Position numbers and translations under genes: made by a program. Shown one piece after another: positions 9,546 through 21,117 of a stretch of 64,000 nt of DNA (positions are counted from its first letter, which is position 1; the number at the start of each line of letters is the position of its first letter). The notes under the pieces were generated by a model, which was not told where the DNA came from, did not search any database, and was given only the letters and a program-made list of their open reading frames with translations. Source of the stretch: Symsagittifera roscoffensis (lineage: Eukaryota > Xenacoelomorpha > Acoela > Convolutidae); NCBI RefSeq assembly GCF_963678635.1, contig NC_087066.1, forward strand, positions 1,632,201-1,696,200, given 5' to 3'.

Positions 9546-10247
9546 ACATTTACTTGTACAAGTGCGCGGCGGGGTTGAAGACGTTACTGGTGGAGTATCT
9601 TCTGATGCAAAACCGACACTTGACCGGTGAGGAGAAGAATCCAAAGACAAGAGATGAATGGAGGCAGGCGAATGGTGGTATCCCTCTACTGACAGATCTA
9701 TGCCTGGCGATGAGATCTGATCCAGTGGGAATGATCAGGGGACTAGAGGAGGTTGTAACTTGTATTTACGGTTCAGCGGTTTCGTACGCCTTTCCGGACC
9801 CTCTAGTGGCGGCATACCGCCATTCAGTAGTGCACGTGAGCTTAATAAGCGTGTTGGATGGGACGGCGCTGAACTGGTGTCGACAAGAGGTACTAAGGGC
9901 ACAAATGAGTAATACTGGTGGAGTATCTTCTGATGCAAAACCGACACGTGGCCGGTGAGGAGAAGAATCCAAAGACAAGAGATGAATGGAGGGAGGCGAA
10001 TGGTGGTATCCCTCTACTGACAGATCTATGCCTGGCGATGAGATCTGATCCAGTGGGATTGATCAGGGGAATACAGGAGGTTGTAACTTGTATTTACGGA
10101 CCAGCGGTTACGAACGCCTTTCCGGACCCTCTAGTGGCGGCATACCGCCATTCAGTAGTGCACGTGAGCATAATAAGCGTGTTGGATGGGACGGCGCTGA
10201 ACTCGTGTCGACAAGAGGTACTAAGGGCACGAATGAGTTAGACAGTT
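9546..10247 (+). pseudogene. ORF-A region carrying a 328-bp tandem duplication
   Basis: The same roughly 105-codon segment occurs twice (9585-9912 and 9913-10240), beginning with VEYLLMQNRH and ending near RQEVLRA. Single-base differences change several residues, so the copies have diverged a little. Because 328 is not a multiple of three, the second copy is in another frame. The segment itself (TDLCLAMRSDPVG, VVTCIYG, AFPDPLVAAYRHSVVHVS) looks globular but was not recognised. Confidence 0.6.
9585..10240 (+). repeat. Direct tandem repeat, two 328-bp units
   Basis: TGGAGTATCTTCTGATGCAA occurs at 9591 and at 9919, and similarity continues over the whole unit (for example the GTAGTGCACGTGAGC and GACAAGAGGTACTAAGGGCAC stretches). 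The divergence between the units shows that the duplication is not an assembly duplicate. Confidence 0.9.
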
Positions 10248-11170
10248 TCTTTGGGAAGGTGAAAGATCCCGAGTTGGTGGTGTTTAACTTCCGGGGGCCA
10301 ACTGCAATGCAGGATGGGGGGAAAACGTGAAGGCCCCATTGAGACGTATCCCAAGTTTTGGAATCTGAACCCCCTAAAGGCGAACGGACAAGAGATCCTG
10401 AGAATCTCCGCGTGGAAAAAGAGCTTCGATTTAGTAAAAAGGGAGCTAGAGACGACACTAGAGAAGAAAATCTTGCCCGCAACCATTCCTGAGTTTCCAA
10501 CAGTCAGGAGAATGACTTTGGGGATAAATAGCTTGCTGGTGGTCCCATCCCTGTTCGCAAGAGCTACGGTAGAGAGGCAGCAAGAGGAGTTCACCGATGG
10601 CTGGGACCCTTTGTTCATTGTGTGTACGGCAGCGGTCTACTTCCACACCTGCGACATCAAGATAAACTCATGGACGACTCAAGCGAAGAAAATGAGAGGC
10701 TCAATGCCTCCAAAATTCGAGGTGCGGGGGATCTTGAGAGCGCTCGATCAGGCGAGCTTGGAAAAAACACTAACGATATGGGATGATGGCAGGATGATCG
10801 TAGAAGAAGGGCACATCGCGCTGAAGGACAAGATGAAGTTTGCCACAAGAAAGTACCGGGCGCCTTACGGATTAGAACAGGTGGAAATGAAACAAGAAGG
10901 GAAAGAACTGGATGCGGCAGGCTTGTTATATGTGGCTCTAACGGGAACAAGAAACAAGACCCAGCGACACCCTTACTACTATCAGTAGGCACCCCTGGGG
11001 ACAAGAGGAGCGGCCCCGTAGAAGACCGATTTAGGGAGATACTTGAGAGAAGGCGAGCCGAGTCAGAAGAAGAAAGCATGGACGAAACTCTCAGTGAAAC
11101 AGGAGAGGAAAAGGAAGTGGGGAAAACACCTGAGCCGAAACCAGCTGAGGAGGATTTCACCGCCCAGTAG
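10248..11170 (+). pseudogene. ORF-A C-terminal region, unknown
   Basis: Open from 10314 to 10988, helical and charged, with patches such as LRISAWKKSFDLVKRELE and EVRGILRALDQASLEKT. A frame change near 10970 leads into an acidic tail (DRFREILERRRAESEEESMDE) that ends at a TAG at about 11168. No family was recognised. The acidic end resembles the acidic tail of pol in composition only. Confidence 0.45.
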
Positions 11171-11279
11171 CTACTGCAGGACCTGTGCTGAGACGATTGT
11201 GCGGACACTGCCACGCCGCCTCTGACCTCATCCGCTCGTAAGAACCTATAACTACCATTGACAAGCGAGACTTCCAACA

Positions 11280-14200
11280 TGGGGATGATACTCTTGAGTA
11301 CAGAATAGAGCCAGAAGAACACGTTTGAGGGGAAGAAGACTATGTTTCTAGGGACCATGGATGAGAAGGCTTGGCGGGATTTCTAGAGTGAATTTAATCA
11401 TGAGACGAAGAGTGAGACCACGCTAGAAAACTTCAAGGAAGAGCTGTGGAACATGGTGGTCAAGTTCGGGGAACCGGTGTTGATGGGCACCGGGCTGGAT
11501 GAAAAAGCAAGAAAGGAGTTCCTGAGCAAGATGGTCAAGTTGAGGGAGACGCGACAGAAGACCAAGGATGATGAATGTAAAGACGGCTCTACTCTGAAGA
11601 AAAAAAATGTTGATAAAGGGGAGGATAATATTAAGACTAGTAATATGATTAAAAGTACTAATATCCTTAAGGCTCGAGCAGGGAGAGGCAAGAGTTGGAA
11701 GGGTCGGACCGGGACAGAGAGGTCGAATCAGTGATGATAGTGACGACACTCCCAAGCAAAGGTTTGAAGTCTCGAAGGAGGAAACGGGAGATAAAGGAGT
11801 TGAGCAGCCCATCGGTGGATACTGTCTCGGAGAAGAACTTGAGGGAGACTTTCCCCATGATCCTAGCGCGGTGTAAGACGGCAGCCTACAAGAATAGCTC
11901 CGAACCAAGGAGGCTAGCCGAAATAGTGGAAGAGATAGAGGTCTCGACAAGTCTGGTAACGGAAGAAGAATTTAAACCTCAGAAGGCAGGCTCGAAAAAT
12001 GGTTCGACGAATTAACAAACATAGGAAGTGGATGTTGGCAGAGAATGGATCTCGAGCGAACATCACGCTTTTGGCAAACAAGCGTCCAACGACCCTCTTG
12101 AAAATAATGCGACAAGGAATACGGCTCGACCTTGGTGGGTGGCCCTAGAGACGATGAAGGAATTGGAGGACTGCCTGAAGAAGCTTGATCATGGGGTGTC
12201 CCGCAAGCGTCGCACTTGGGCTACTCAACAGAAAGCCGAGGTCAACAGGTTAAAATTGGGAAGTCAGCTAAAGCGGACTTGTCAGAGCGTGTTGCGGGAA
12301 TACTTTGAGGAGGCGATGAGAACAACTTCATCCGCATTGCCTCTGATGGCAAATCCCTTCGTCAGAACAGCGGGACAGCTGATGTTCGCGTGGAGCCTGG
12401 TGGGAATAGAATTGGAGGTATTGACTCCACGTGACAAATTGAAATTGGGCAACAAAAGCCTAGAAGTCTATCAGATGCTGGTACAACACGTCGCGAGAGA
12501 TAACTCCGGTTTGAGCCTGGCGAGAAGAAAAGATGCCACTTGTTTCTTGAGGTGGATAATGTCCGTAATGACTAATAGTACTGTCCAAGCGTGTCATCAG
12601 AAGGCCAAGGGGAGCAAAACCATGGAGAGAAGAGTCTCCACCGTCATACTGAACGTGTACCAGAGTACGGGGATCGAGAAGGAAGATGAATCGAGGCAAT
12701 CCCTAGAGAACCATGGGAAACTTGATGAGATACGAAGATTCCACAACAAGAAATTTGAAGAGGAGCATGATGTGCATCGCAACTTAGCCTTGGCTGCGGA
12801 TTACTCGAGACCCAATAAAAAGGTAGAGTATCAATACGTGTCTGGAGTGATGGGAATAGCGTACAATCCTTTCAGAGGCCGGGAGAGCTCACAGAAATCA
12901 CGAGGTGACGGAGCTGTTGAAGTTTTGGACGGAGAAGGTAATCGTAATCGATTCAATGGAGAGGGAGAAACCGAGCAAAATGTGATAAGCGTGCCGCGCT
13001 CGAGCAAAAGAGTGGAATTAAGGATGGAGAATGGAAATGGCATGATGACTACGAATTTGGGAACGGTTTGGAATTTGCTGAGACCCTCCTGGTGTCCACA
13101 TCCCCATGCGAGCTTGATTGAAGAAGTCACGGAAAGAGTGAGGCTTACACCAACAAAAGATGAGGATCTGGGAACGTTGAACGTGATACACAAATTGATC
13201 CTACCACAGAGTAAAGAGTCCGGCGAAGCAACAAGTAAGCTGGGATCAATAAAGAAGTTGGAACCTGTTAGCTGTCTTGACTTGACGTGCGGAAGCGGAG
13301 GGCACACCTGTGATGGACGATCATGTGTCACAATACAATCTTTCCAGAGAGAAGACCTAGTCACTTGGTTTGGTGATAAACAGAAAGAGAGAAAAGCGAG
13401 GTGCAGATAATGGCTGAGTGCTATACGAACACTACAGCGAATATAGCAACGGCGCTTGGGTTCTTCTCTAGAATGTGTAGTCTGCAATCACTGGAGATGC
13501 TGGAGTCTGAACACCATTTGATGACGGCCGGGGGAATCGTGGCCGGGGGCGTTGCAAACCACCCAGAAACATATCAGAGGGTGGAAGATTGGTCTAGAGG
13601 CGGAGATGGGATTTCTCGTGAGCGAAGCTTATGGCCTGCCTGTAAATGCAAAGTACTTGGTGGGATCAGTAATGGCAAACCAATGTGGGAGCCATTATCC
13701 ATTGCACATGGCAATGGTGGAGGTATCCAGCCAAAGGATACTAGTGGATAAGGCCTTCTTGGTACCCATGTGCGTACGACTGGCTCGAATGTCACATAAT
13801 TTACATAGGCTCTTGAGGAAGATCCTGGGAACGGTGCCAAGGGCACAAAGAGATGACTTGAGTGAGATCTGGTGAGAAGAACTCTTGAGCTTGGGGGACG
13901 AAAACACGAGTGATTTTGAGAAACAGAATGCCATCGGGAAGCCGATGAATAGTGTTCCAGCGAAGGACGAAAATGATATGACGCACGAGAAAATGATGGA
14001 ACTAGAGCATCTGATGGAATCCTCGGGAGAACTCAATCTTCGAAACATAGAGATTACACATGGGGAAGGCCCATGCCATTGCTTGGCACAGACAGTGTGG
14101 TACCCGGAGCATTCAAACCTTTGTTTAGTGTGAGATGTAGAAGAAATTTGGTCAATCGGGTTACCCGATCATCTGCAGAAATTGACTATCTTGGTAGTAA

Positions 14201-14916
14201 GTACGATGTTGGCGTTACGATGGATCGAAGAAATTGTAACGAAATATAAGGAGTCGAAGACACCAACGGCAGAATCGATATGCGCTATAGATTACAGCAG
14301 GAGACTTGAGTTGTTTGAGACTGCATGCAAGTTTTTCGCCATACCAATTGAAGTTAGGCACGTATGGAGCCGCATAAGGTTCTTTCCGTTGTTTCGAGCG
14401 ACGTTAACATCATGGTTGTATATAGCGACGAAAGATCACATGAAGAAATACCAAAAGGAATATCGACGATTCTGGCGGAGGTAGGTCCGGAAGCCTTCAA
14501 CAGGTTGGAACAGGTTGGAAAAAAGTCGGTAGGGTGTCTAGAGATAATACCAAAGCAAGAGAATTGATACTTGAGGAGGTTGGATCACAACAGGTTGGAA
14601 AAAAGTCGGTAGGGTGTCTAGAGATAATACCAAAGCAAGAGAATTGATACTTGAGGAGGACTTGGCAAATAACGTGAGCTTGAGCCTGCACAATTCTTTT
14701 TGCTTGAACAGGGAGTTGAAAATGGAAGGCTTACCGAATCAGGCAATGAGGTTGCAGGAGCAGAAGGAGTGGATGCAATCCTTCGAACAGTTGAGAGCAT
14801 GGTATGAAATCGTGATCAGCTCTGATGATGAGGAAGCGCTACTAGGGCAGAGCACGGTGTCAAATTCATCGGGTCCTAGCACTTCGAAGGCAGGGAGCTC
14901 AATGTGGGTTAATTGA
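11280..14916 (+). pseudogene. ORF-B copy 1, unknown element protein
   Basis: Starts at an ATG at 11280 and runs in several frames to a TAA/TGA-bounded end at 14916. The longest open piece is 12028-13410. A Cys-rich motif C-x-D-L-T-C followed by THTC-like and C-V-T lies near 13270-13330, and potential N-glycosylation sites follow in the next piece. The final part is helical and ends in an acidic, Ser-rich tail. No typical envelope layout (signal peptide, fusion peptide, C-terminal anchor) was seen. Compared with copy 2, copy 1 has a deletion and frame change near 12870-12985 and lacks the stop used by copy 2, reading about 11 codons further. Confidence 0.5.
14501..14660 (+). repeat. 80-bp tandem duplication in ORF-B copy 1
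   Basis: CAGGTTGGAAAAAAGTCGGT starts at 14511 and again at 14591, and the sequence after it is identical for over 60 bases. A separate 10-base doublet (CAGGTTGGAA) sits at 14501-14520. ORF-B copies 2 and 3 have one version each, so the duplication is private to copy 1. Confidence 0.9.
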
Positions 14917-16190
14917 GTCTTGAGAGGGAAAGGAAGGGACTCGAGTGTGAACTCGGATGAAATCCGAGGTCACGAAAAAGAAATTTTAACGAATCAAAAT
15001 ATTGTTATTAATATGCTATAGTTATTATATAAATCAAAACGCTGCATGACAATTTCCTGATTGGATAGGACAAAAGAATTTATAATCATAAGCTTCAAAA
15101 GCGGAGATTTAAGGTGCAGTTACATGAAAATTTTGATTGCTGTTTAGCGATAGTGTGACACTTTTATATGGTTCTGAATTTTGGGGTGTAGACAAACTTA
15201 AGTCTGCTGCAAACTTCTGTAAATGACCACTGTCACTGTATGTTGAGCAATACTCGGTATTCTGGGGACTCACTGGCAGGCGGCACCACGCGATGAGGAC
15301 ATCGATCTTGAGTTCGGGGATAATGTGCCAATCGGTCATATTTGGAAGTTTGACCTTGAAGAATACGAACTACGTAATTTTGGGATGAAATTTAATTTTT
15401 CAAAAATTCGAATTGAGCCTGTCATGCTCAACTTTCTCGCAAAAATTGAAAATCTCAGAAATACAAGATCAGAACGACGGGATAACAGTCGCGGGAAAGT
15501 GGTCAATTTAAACAGCGGGAAATTGCTGTTCGGAATTTCCGACATCTAAATAATACGAGAGTAGAGCTGTCCTACCTTGATAAGAAAAACAAAGAACATC
15601 GAAATTCAGTTGGACCAGAGTGAACCATCGCTGAAAATGAGGACAACCGAGGTGTCCCAATGGTCCAGAACCGAAACTCCATTCTTGAGATAAAACTTGT
15701 TCGATTAGAACTTACTGAACTAAACTTGATTTCCCAATTATTCTCAAGTTGCTTACTAATTAAGTAACCTCTAATTCTCGAGTGTGCTGGTATGTGAGTA
15801 CTCAATTTAATTTTCTGGAGTGTGTTTTATGATTGTTATCTTGAGGTAAGGAGAGTTTTAGGTTGATCCATCTGAAATGGATCAAACTTCCACTGTCTAA
15901 TAAAAAGTAACTGTACGGATTGTTCCGACCCTGTTTTTAACGGCGTTCGCTCGCGTATTTTGGGTATTTTGACACCTGAGTATGGGGACGTTCTTATTTT
16001 TTAGAGTGGGGGGGGGGGTATTTTGGTAGTGGCCTTTAAGCTGTAACGGGTTTTTAGTCTCATGTCGCAAGCGAACCGAATTGGCTCCGACCGATCGAGG
16101 TAGAAAAACACAAGAGATAGTGTCCCTGACTCTTGAGCCAATGGTTATAGGGCCTGTTTTTCTTTAAACTCATATGTGATTGAAGTAGGC
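14917..16190 (+). repeat. LTR-like end D1 of the Gypsy element
   Basis: This non-coding block follows ORF-B and is found again, whole or in part, at 16.2-18.4, 21.1-21.9, 23.3-24.6 and, diverged, 28.3-30.1 kb. It carries a perfect 9-bp hairpin (TTGATCCAT at 15863-15871 with ATGGATCAA at 15877-15885) and an AATAAA at 15899-15904, as expected near the R region of an LTR. A G-run lies at about 16006-16018. Exact TG...CA ends and a target-site duplication were not identified, so the outer boundaries are approximate. Confidence 0.65.
15863..15904 (+). promoter_or_regulatory. Hairpin plus AATAAA polyadenylation signal in D1
   Basis: The stem TTGATCCAT/ATGGATCAA with a 5-base loop is followed 13 bases later by AATAAA. 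The same arrangement is seen at 16974-17015, 18083-18124, 24294-24335 and 28894-28936. Position and conservation suggest a 3'-end processing or R-region signal. Confidence 0.65.
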
Positions 16191-18400
16191 GACTTGGAGC
16201 GGTCTCTGCTACTTCTGTTCTTCTCTGATTCTGATACTCAATTTTCTCGTTGTTGTCGTCGTCGCAACTATCGTTGTTGTGTTGCTTTTCAGCTTTTCTG
16301 CCAAAATGGCCGTTTTTGACGTTTCTGAGAATTCTTACGTCATCACTTCGAAAATTTAAAATTTAGGAATTTCCGAATCCTTTAGCCTTCACGATTTGTC
16401 CAATCGTTCGAATAACGTTCTTATTCCTTCTAAATCGCCAATTCGGAAGGTTCGCTGCTAAAAACTCCGAGACTGCAGAGATTGCATTTTGTCCATTCTG
16501 GTCGAATGTCACAAAATTTTGAATTGAGCCTGTCATGCTAAACTTTCTCGCAAAAACTGAAAATCTCAGAAATACAAGATCAGAACGACGGGATAACAGT
16601 CGCGGGAAAGTGGTCAATTTAAACAGCGGGAAATTGCTATTCGGAATTTCCGACATCTAAATAATACGAGAGTAGAGCTGTCCTACCTTGATAAGAAAAA
16701 CAAAGAACATCGAAATTCAGTTGGACCAGAGTGAACCATCGGTGGAAATGAGGACAACCGAAGTGTCCCAATGGTCCAGAACCGAAACTCCATTCTTGAG
16801 AGAAAACTTGTTCGATTAGAACTTACTGAACCAAACTTGATTTCCCAATTATTCTCAAATTGCTTACTAATTTAGTAACCTCTAATTCTCGAGAGTGCTG
16901 GTATGTGAGTACCCAATTTAATTTTCTGGAGTGTGTTTTATGATTGTTATCTTGAGGTAAGGAGAGTTTTAGGTTGATCCATCTGAAATGGATCAAACTT
17001 CCACTGTCTAATAAAAAGTAACTGTACGGAATGTTCCGACCCTGTTTTTAACGGCGTTCGCGTATTTTGGGTGTTTTGAGACTTGAGTATGGGGACGCTC
17101 TTATTTTCTAGAGTAGGGGGGGTATTTTGGTAGTGGCCTTTAAGCTGTAACGGGTTTTTAGTCTCATGTCGCAAGCGAACCGAATTGGCTCCGACCGATC
17201 CAGGTAGAAAAACACAAGAGCTAGTGTCGCTGACTCTTGAGCCAAAGGTTATAGGGCCTATTTTTCTTTAACCTCATATGTGATTGAAGTAGGCGACTTG
17301 GAGCGGTATCTGCTACTTCTGCTCTTGTCTGATTCTGATACTCAATTTTCTCGTTGTTGTCGTCGTCGCAACTATCGTTGTTGTGTTGCTTTTCAGCTTT
17401 TCTGCCAAAATGGCCGTTTTTGATGTTTCTGAGAATTGTTACGTCATCACTTTGAAAATTTGAAATTTAGGAATTTCCGAATCCATCAGCCTTCACGATT
17501 TGTCCAATCGTTCGAATAACGTTCTTATTCCTTCTAAATCGCCAATTCGGAAGGTTCGCTGCTAAAAACTCCGAGACTGCAGAGATTGCATTTTGCCTAT
17601 TCTGGTCAAATGTCACAAAAATTTGAATTGAGCCTGTCATGCTAAATTTTCTCGCGAAAACTGAAAATCTCAGAAACACAAGATCAGAACGACCGGATAA
17701 CAATCGCGGGAAAATGGTCACTTTAAGCAGCGGGAAATTGCTATTCGCAATTTCCGACATCTAAATAACACGAGAGCAGAGCTGTCCTATCTTGATACGG
17801 AAAACAAAGAACATCAAAATTCAGTTGGACCAGAGAGAACCATCGGTGGAAAGGTGGACAACCGAGGTGTCCAGAACCAATGGTCCAGAACCAAAACTCC
17901 ATTCTTGAGATAAGACTTGTTCGATTAGAACTTTATTGAACCAAACTTGATTTCCCACTTATTCTCAAGTTGCTTACTAATTTATTACCTCTAATTCTCG
18001 AGTGTGCTGGTATGTGAGTACCCACTTTAATTTTCTTGAGTGTGTTTTATGACTGTTATGTTGAGGTAAGGAGAGTTTTAGGTTGATCCATCTGAAATGG
18101 ATCAAAGTTCCACTGTCTAATAAAAAGTAACTGTACGGAAAATTCCGACCCTGTTTTTAACGGCGTTCGCGTATTTTGGGTGTTTTGAGACTTGAGTATG
18201 GGGACGTTCTTATTTTCTAGAGTAGGGGGGGGGGGGGGGTATTTTGGTAGTGGCCTTTAAGCTGTAACGGGTTTTTAGTCTCATGTCGCAATCGAACCGA
18301 ATTGGCTCCGACCGATCCAGGTAGAAAAACACAAGAGCTAGTGTCGCTGACTCTTGAGCCAAAGGTTATAGGGCCTATTTTTCTTTAACCTCATATGTGA
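16191..18400 (+). repeat. Two further 1.1-kb tandem LTR-like units
   Basis: The landmark ATTGAGCCTGTCATGCT lies at 15412, 16523 and 17627, giving periods of 1111 and 1104 bases. Each unit holds the 3' two thirds of the LTR-like sequence with hairpin and AATAAA. It is preceded by about 330 bases not present in D1 (about 16200-16520 and 17300-17625), with a TTGTTGTCGTCGTCG patch and a TGG immediately after the presumed LTR end. Those 330 bases may be the start of the element's internal leader. Units 2 and 3 are very similar to each other, so amplification was recent. Confidence 0.75.
17467..17760 (-). other. Antisense 97-codon open frame in LTR-like unit 3
   Basis: The frame has the same length and nearly the same sequence as one in unit 2 (16363-16656): both start MSEI and end GFGNS. 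A shorter version lies in D1 (15336-15545). No family is recognised. Because the units are recent tandem copies, shared openness is weak evidence for coding. It is listed because both copies stay open despite base changes. Confidence 0.2.
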
Positions 18401-18418
18401 CCAAAGTAGGCGACTGTT

Positions 18419-21117
18419 ACAACTGTCTGAAGAAGCTTGATCATGGGGTGTCCCGCAAGAGTCGCAATTGGGCTACTCAACAGAAAGCTGAGGTCAACAA
18501 ACTAGAATTGGGAAGTCAGCTAAAGCGGACTTGGCAGAGCTTGTTGCGGGATTACTTCGAGGAGGCGATGAGAACGACTTCATCAGCATTGCAACTGATG
18601 GCAAATTCCTTCGTTAGAACCACGGGACAGCTAATGTTCGCGTGGAGCCTAGTGGGAATAGAATTGGAGGTATTGACTTCACGTGACAAATTAAAATTAG
18701 GCAACAAGAGCCTAGAAGTCTATCAGATGCTGGTACAACACGTCGCGAGAGATAACTCCGGTTTGAGCCTGGCGAGAAGAAAAGATGCCACTTGTTTCTT
18801 GAGGTGGCTAATGTCCGTAATGACTAATAGTACTGTCCAAGCGTGTCATCAGAAGGCCATGGGGAGCAAAACCATGGAGAGAAGAGTCTCCGCCGTCATA
18901 CTGAACGTGTACCAGAGTACGGGGATCGAGAAGGAAGATGAATCGAGGCAATCCCTAGAGAGCCATGGGAAACTTGATGAGATACGAAGATTCCACAACA
19001 AGAAATTTGAAGAGGAAGATGATGTGCATCGCAACTTAGCCTTGGCTGAGGATTACTGGAGACCCAATAAAAAGGAAGAGTATCAATACGTGTCTGGAGT
19101 GATGGGAATAGCGTACAATCCTTTCTTGAATTCAGAGGCCGGGAGCGTTCACAAGAATCACGAGGTGACGGAGCTGTTGAAGTTTTGGACGGAGAAGGTA
19201 ATCGTAATCGATTCAATGCAGAAGGAGAAACCGAGCCTAGGCCTGCTACTTGAGGCGACACCCAAGGTGATAAGCATGCCGCGCTCGAGCAAAAGAGTAG
19301 AATTAAGGATGGGGAATGGAAATGGCATGATGACTACGAATTTGGGAACGGTTTGGAAATTGCTAAGACCCTCCTGGTGTCCACATCCCCATGCGAGCTT
19401 GATTGAAGAAGTCACGAAACGAGTGACGCTAACACCAACAAAAGATGAGGATCTGGGAACGTTGGACGTGATACACAAATTGATCCTACCACAGAGTAAA
19501 GAGTCGGGCGAAGCAACGAGTAAGCTGGGATCAGTAAAGAAGTTGGAACCTGGTAGCTGTCTTGACTTGACGTGCGGAGGCGGAGGGCACACCTGTGATG
19601 GACGAGCATGTGTCACAATACAATCTTTCCAGAGAGAAGACCTAGTCGCTTGGCTTGGTGACATAACAGAAAGAGAGAAAAGCGAGGTGCAGATAATGGC
19701 TGAGTGCTATACGAACACTACAGAGAATATAGCAACGGCGCTGGGGTTCTTCTCTAGAATGTGTAGTCTGCAATCACTGGAGGTGCTGGAGTCTGAACAC
19801 CATTTAGTGACGGCGTTGATCGTGGAGTCGTGGCTGGAGGCGTTGCAAACCACCCAGAAACAGATCAGAGGGTGGAAGATTGGTCTTGAGGCGGAGATGG
19901 GATTTCCCGTGAGCGAAACCTGTAAATGCAAAGTCCTCGGTGGGATCAGTAATGGCCAACCTATGTGGGAGCCATTATCCATTGCACATGGCAATGGTGG
20001 AGGTATCTAGCCAAAGGATACTAGTGGATAAGGCCTTCTCGGTACCCAAGTACGTACGACTGGCTCGAGTGTCACGTCATTGACATAGGCTCTTGAGAAA
20101 GATCCTGGGAACGGTGCCAAGGGCACAAAGAGATGACTTGAGTGAGATCTGGGGAGAAGAACTCTTGAGCTTGGGACGAAAACACGAGTGATTTTGAGAA
20201 GCAGAATGCCATCGGGAAGCCGATGAATAGTGTTCCAGCGCAGGAGGAAAATGATCTGACACACGAGAAAATGATGGAACTAGAGCTTCGGGAGAACTCA
20301 ATCTTCGAAACATAGAGATTACACATGGGGGATGCCCATGCAATTAATTGGCACAGAAAGTGTGGTACCCGGGGCATTCAAACCTTTGTTTAGTGTGGGA
20401 TGTAGAAGAAATTCGGTCAATCGGGTTACCCGATCATCTGCAGAAGGTGACCATCTTGGTAGTAAGTACGATGTTGGCGTTATGATGGATCGAGGAAAAT
20501 GTAACGAAATATAGGGAGTCGAAGACACCAACGGCGGAATCGATATACGCTATAGATTACAGCAGGAGACTTGAGTTGTTTGAGAATGTATGCAAGGTTT
20601 TCGCCACACCAATGGAAGTCAGGCACGAATGGAGCCGCATGAGGTTCTTTCCGTGGTTTCGAGCGACGTTAACATCTTGGTTGTACATAGCGACGAAAGA
20701 TCACATGAAGAAATACCAAAAGGAATATCGACAGTTCCTGGCGGAGATAGGTCCCGAAGCCTTCATGAGACCTCTGCTGACCCATCGAAATGCGATCACA
20801 ACAGGTTGGAAAAAAGTTGGTAGGGTGTCTAGAGATAATACCAAAGCAAGAGAATCGATACTGGAGGAAGACTTGGAGAAGAACGTGAGCTTGAGCCTGC
20901 ACAATTCCTTTTGCTTGAACAGGGAATTAAAAATGAAAGATTTACGAATCAGGCAATGAGGTTGCAGGAGCAAAAGGAGTGGATGCGATCCTTCGAACAA
21001 TTGAGATCAAGGGAAGAAATCGTGATCAGCTCTGATGACGAGGAAGCGCTACTAAGGCAGATCACGGTGTCGAATTCATCGGGTCCTAGCACTTCGAAGG
21101 CTAGGAATATGAAGTGA
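18419..21117 (+). pseudogene. ORF-B copy 2
   Basis: Starts abruptly at a point matching 12173 in copy 1, joined to the end of an LTR-like unit. It is open for 537 codons (18397-20010), the longest ORF-B frame here, and keeps a segment (about 19125-19275) that copy 1 has lost or frameshifted. An 11-base-scale deletion near 19917 throws the last 30 or so codons out of frame, so the stop at 20008-20010 is not the natural end. The remainder (20040-21117) is homologous to copy 1 up to a TGA at 21115-21117. It shows the same Cys-rich motif near 19560-19620. The function is unknown. Confidence 0.6.

Larger units (their letters stand above)
1..16190 (+). mobile_element. Large Ty3/Gypsy-like LTR retroelement, copy 1, 5' part outside the window
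   Basis: The order protease, reverse transcriptase, RNase H, integrase is that of Ty3/Gypsy retroelements. All parts are on one strand and are followed by two extra long coding regions (ORF-A, ORF-B) and an LTR-like end. The portion seen is about 16 kb. Adding a gag of the size seen in copy 2 (about 2.7 kb) and a 5' LTR would give roughly 20 kb, much longer than the usual 5-9 kb. Reading frames are repeatedly broken, so this copy is dead. That everything from pol to the LTR belongs to one element is inferred from common strand, continuity and similar decay, not from matching flanking LTRs. Confidence 0.7.

Noticed and set aside
10657-11358. Minus-strand 233-codon frame
   Set aside because: Antisense of ORF-A's C-terminal part; very Ser-rich, with no recognised motif.
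11280-14916. ORF-B as a retroviral-type envelope gene
   Set aside because: Position after pol and a Cys-rich patch would fit, but no signal peptide, furin-like site, fusion peptide or C-terminal membrane anchor was seen, and the product looks mostly helical and charged.
16075-16110. Primer-binding site TGGCTCCGACCGATCGAGG in the LTR-like unit
   Set aside because: It begins with TGG, but its complement does not form a convincing tRNA 3' end, and it lies before the presumed LTR end and not just after it.
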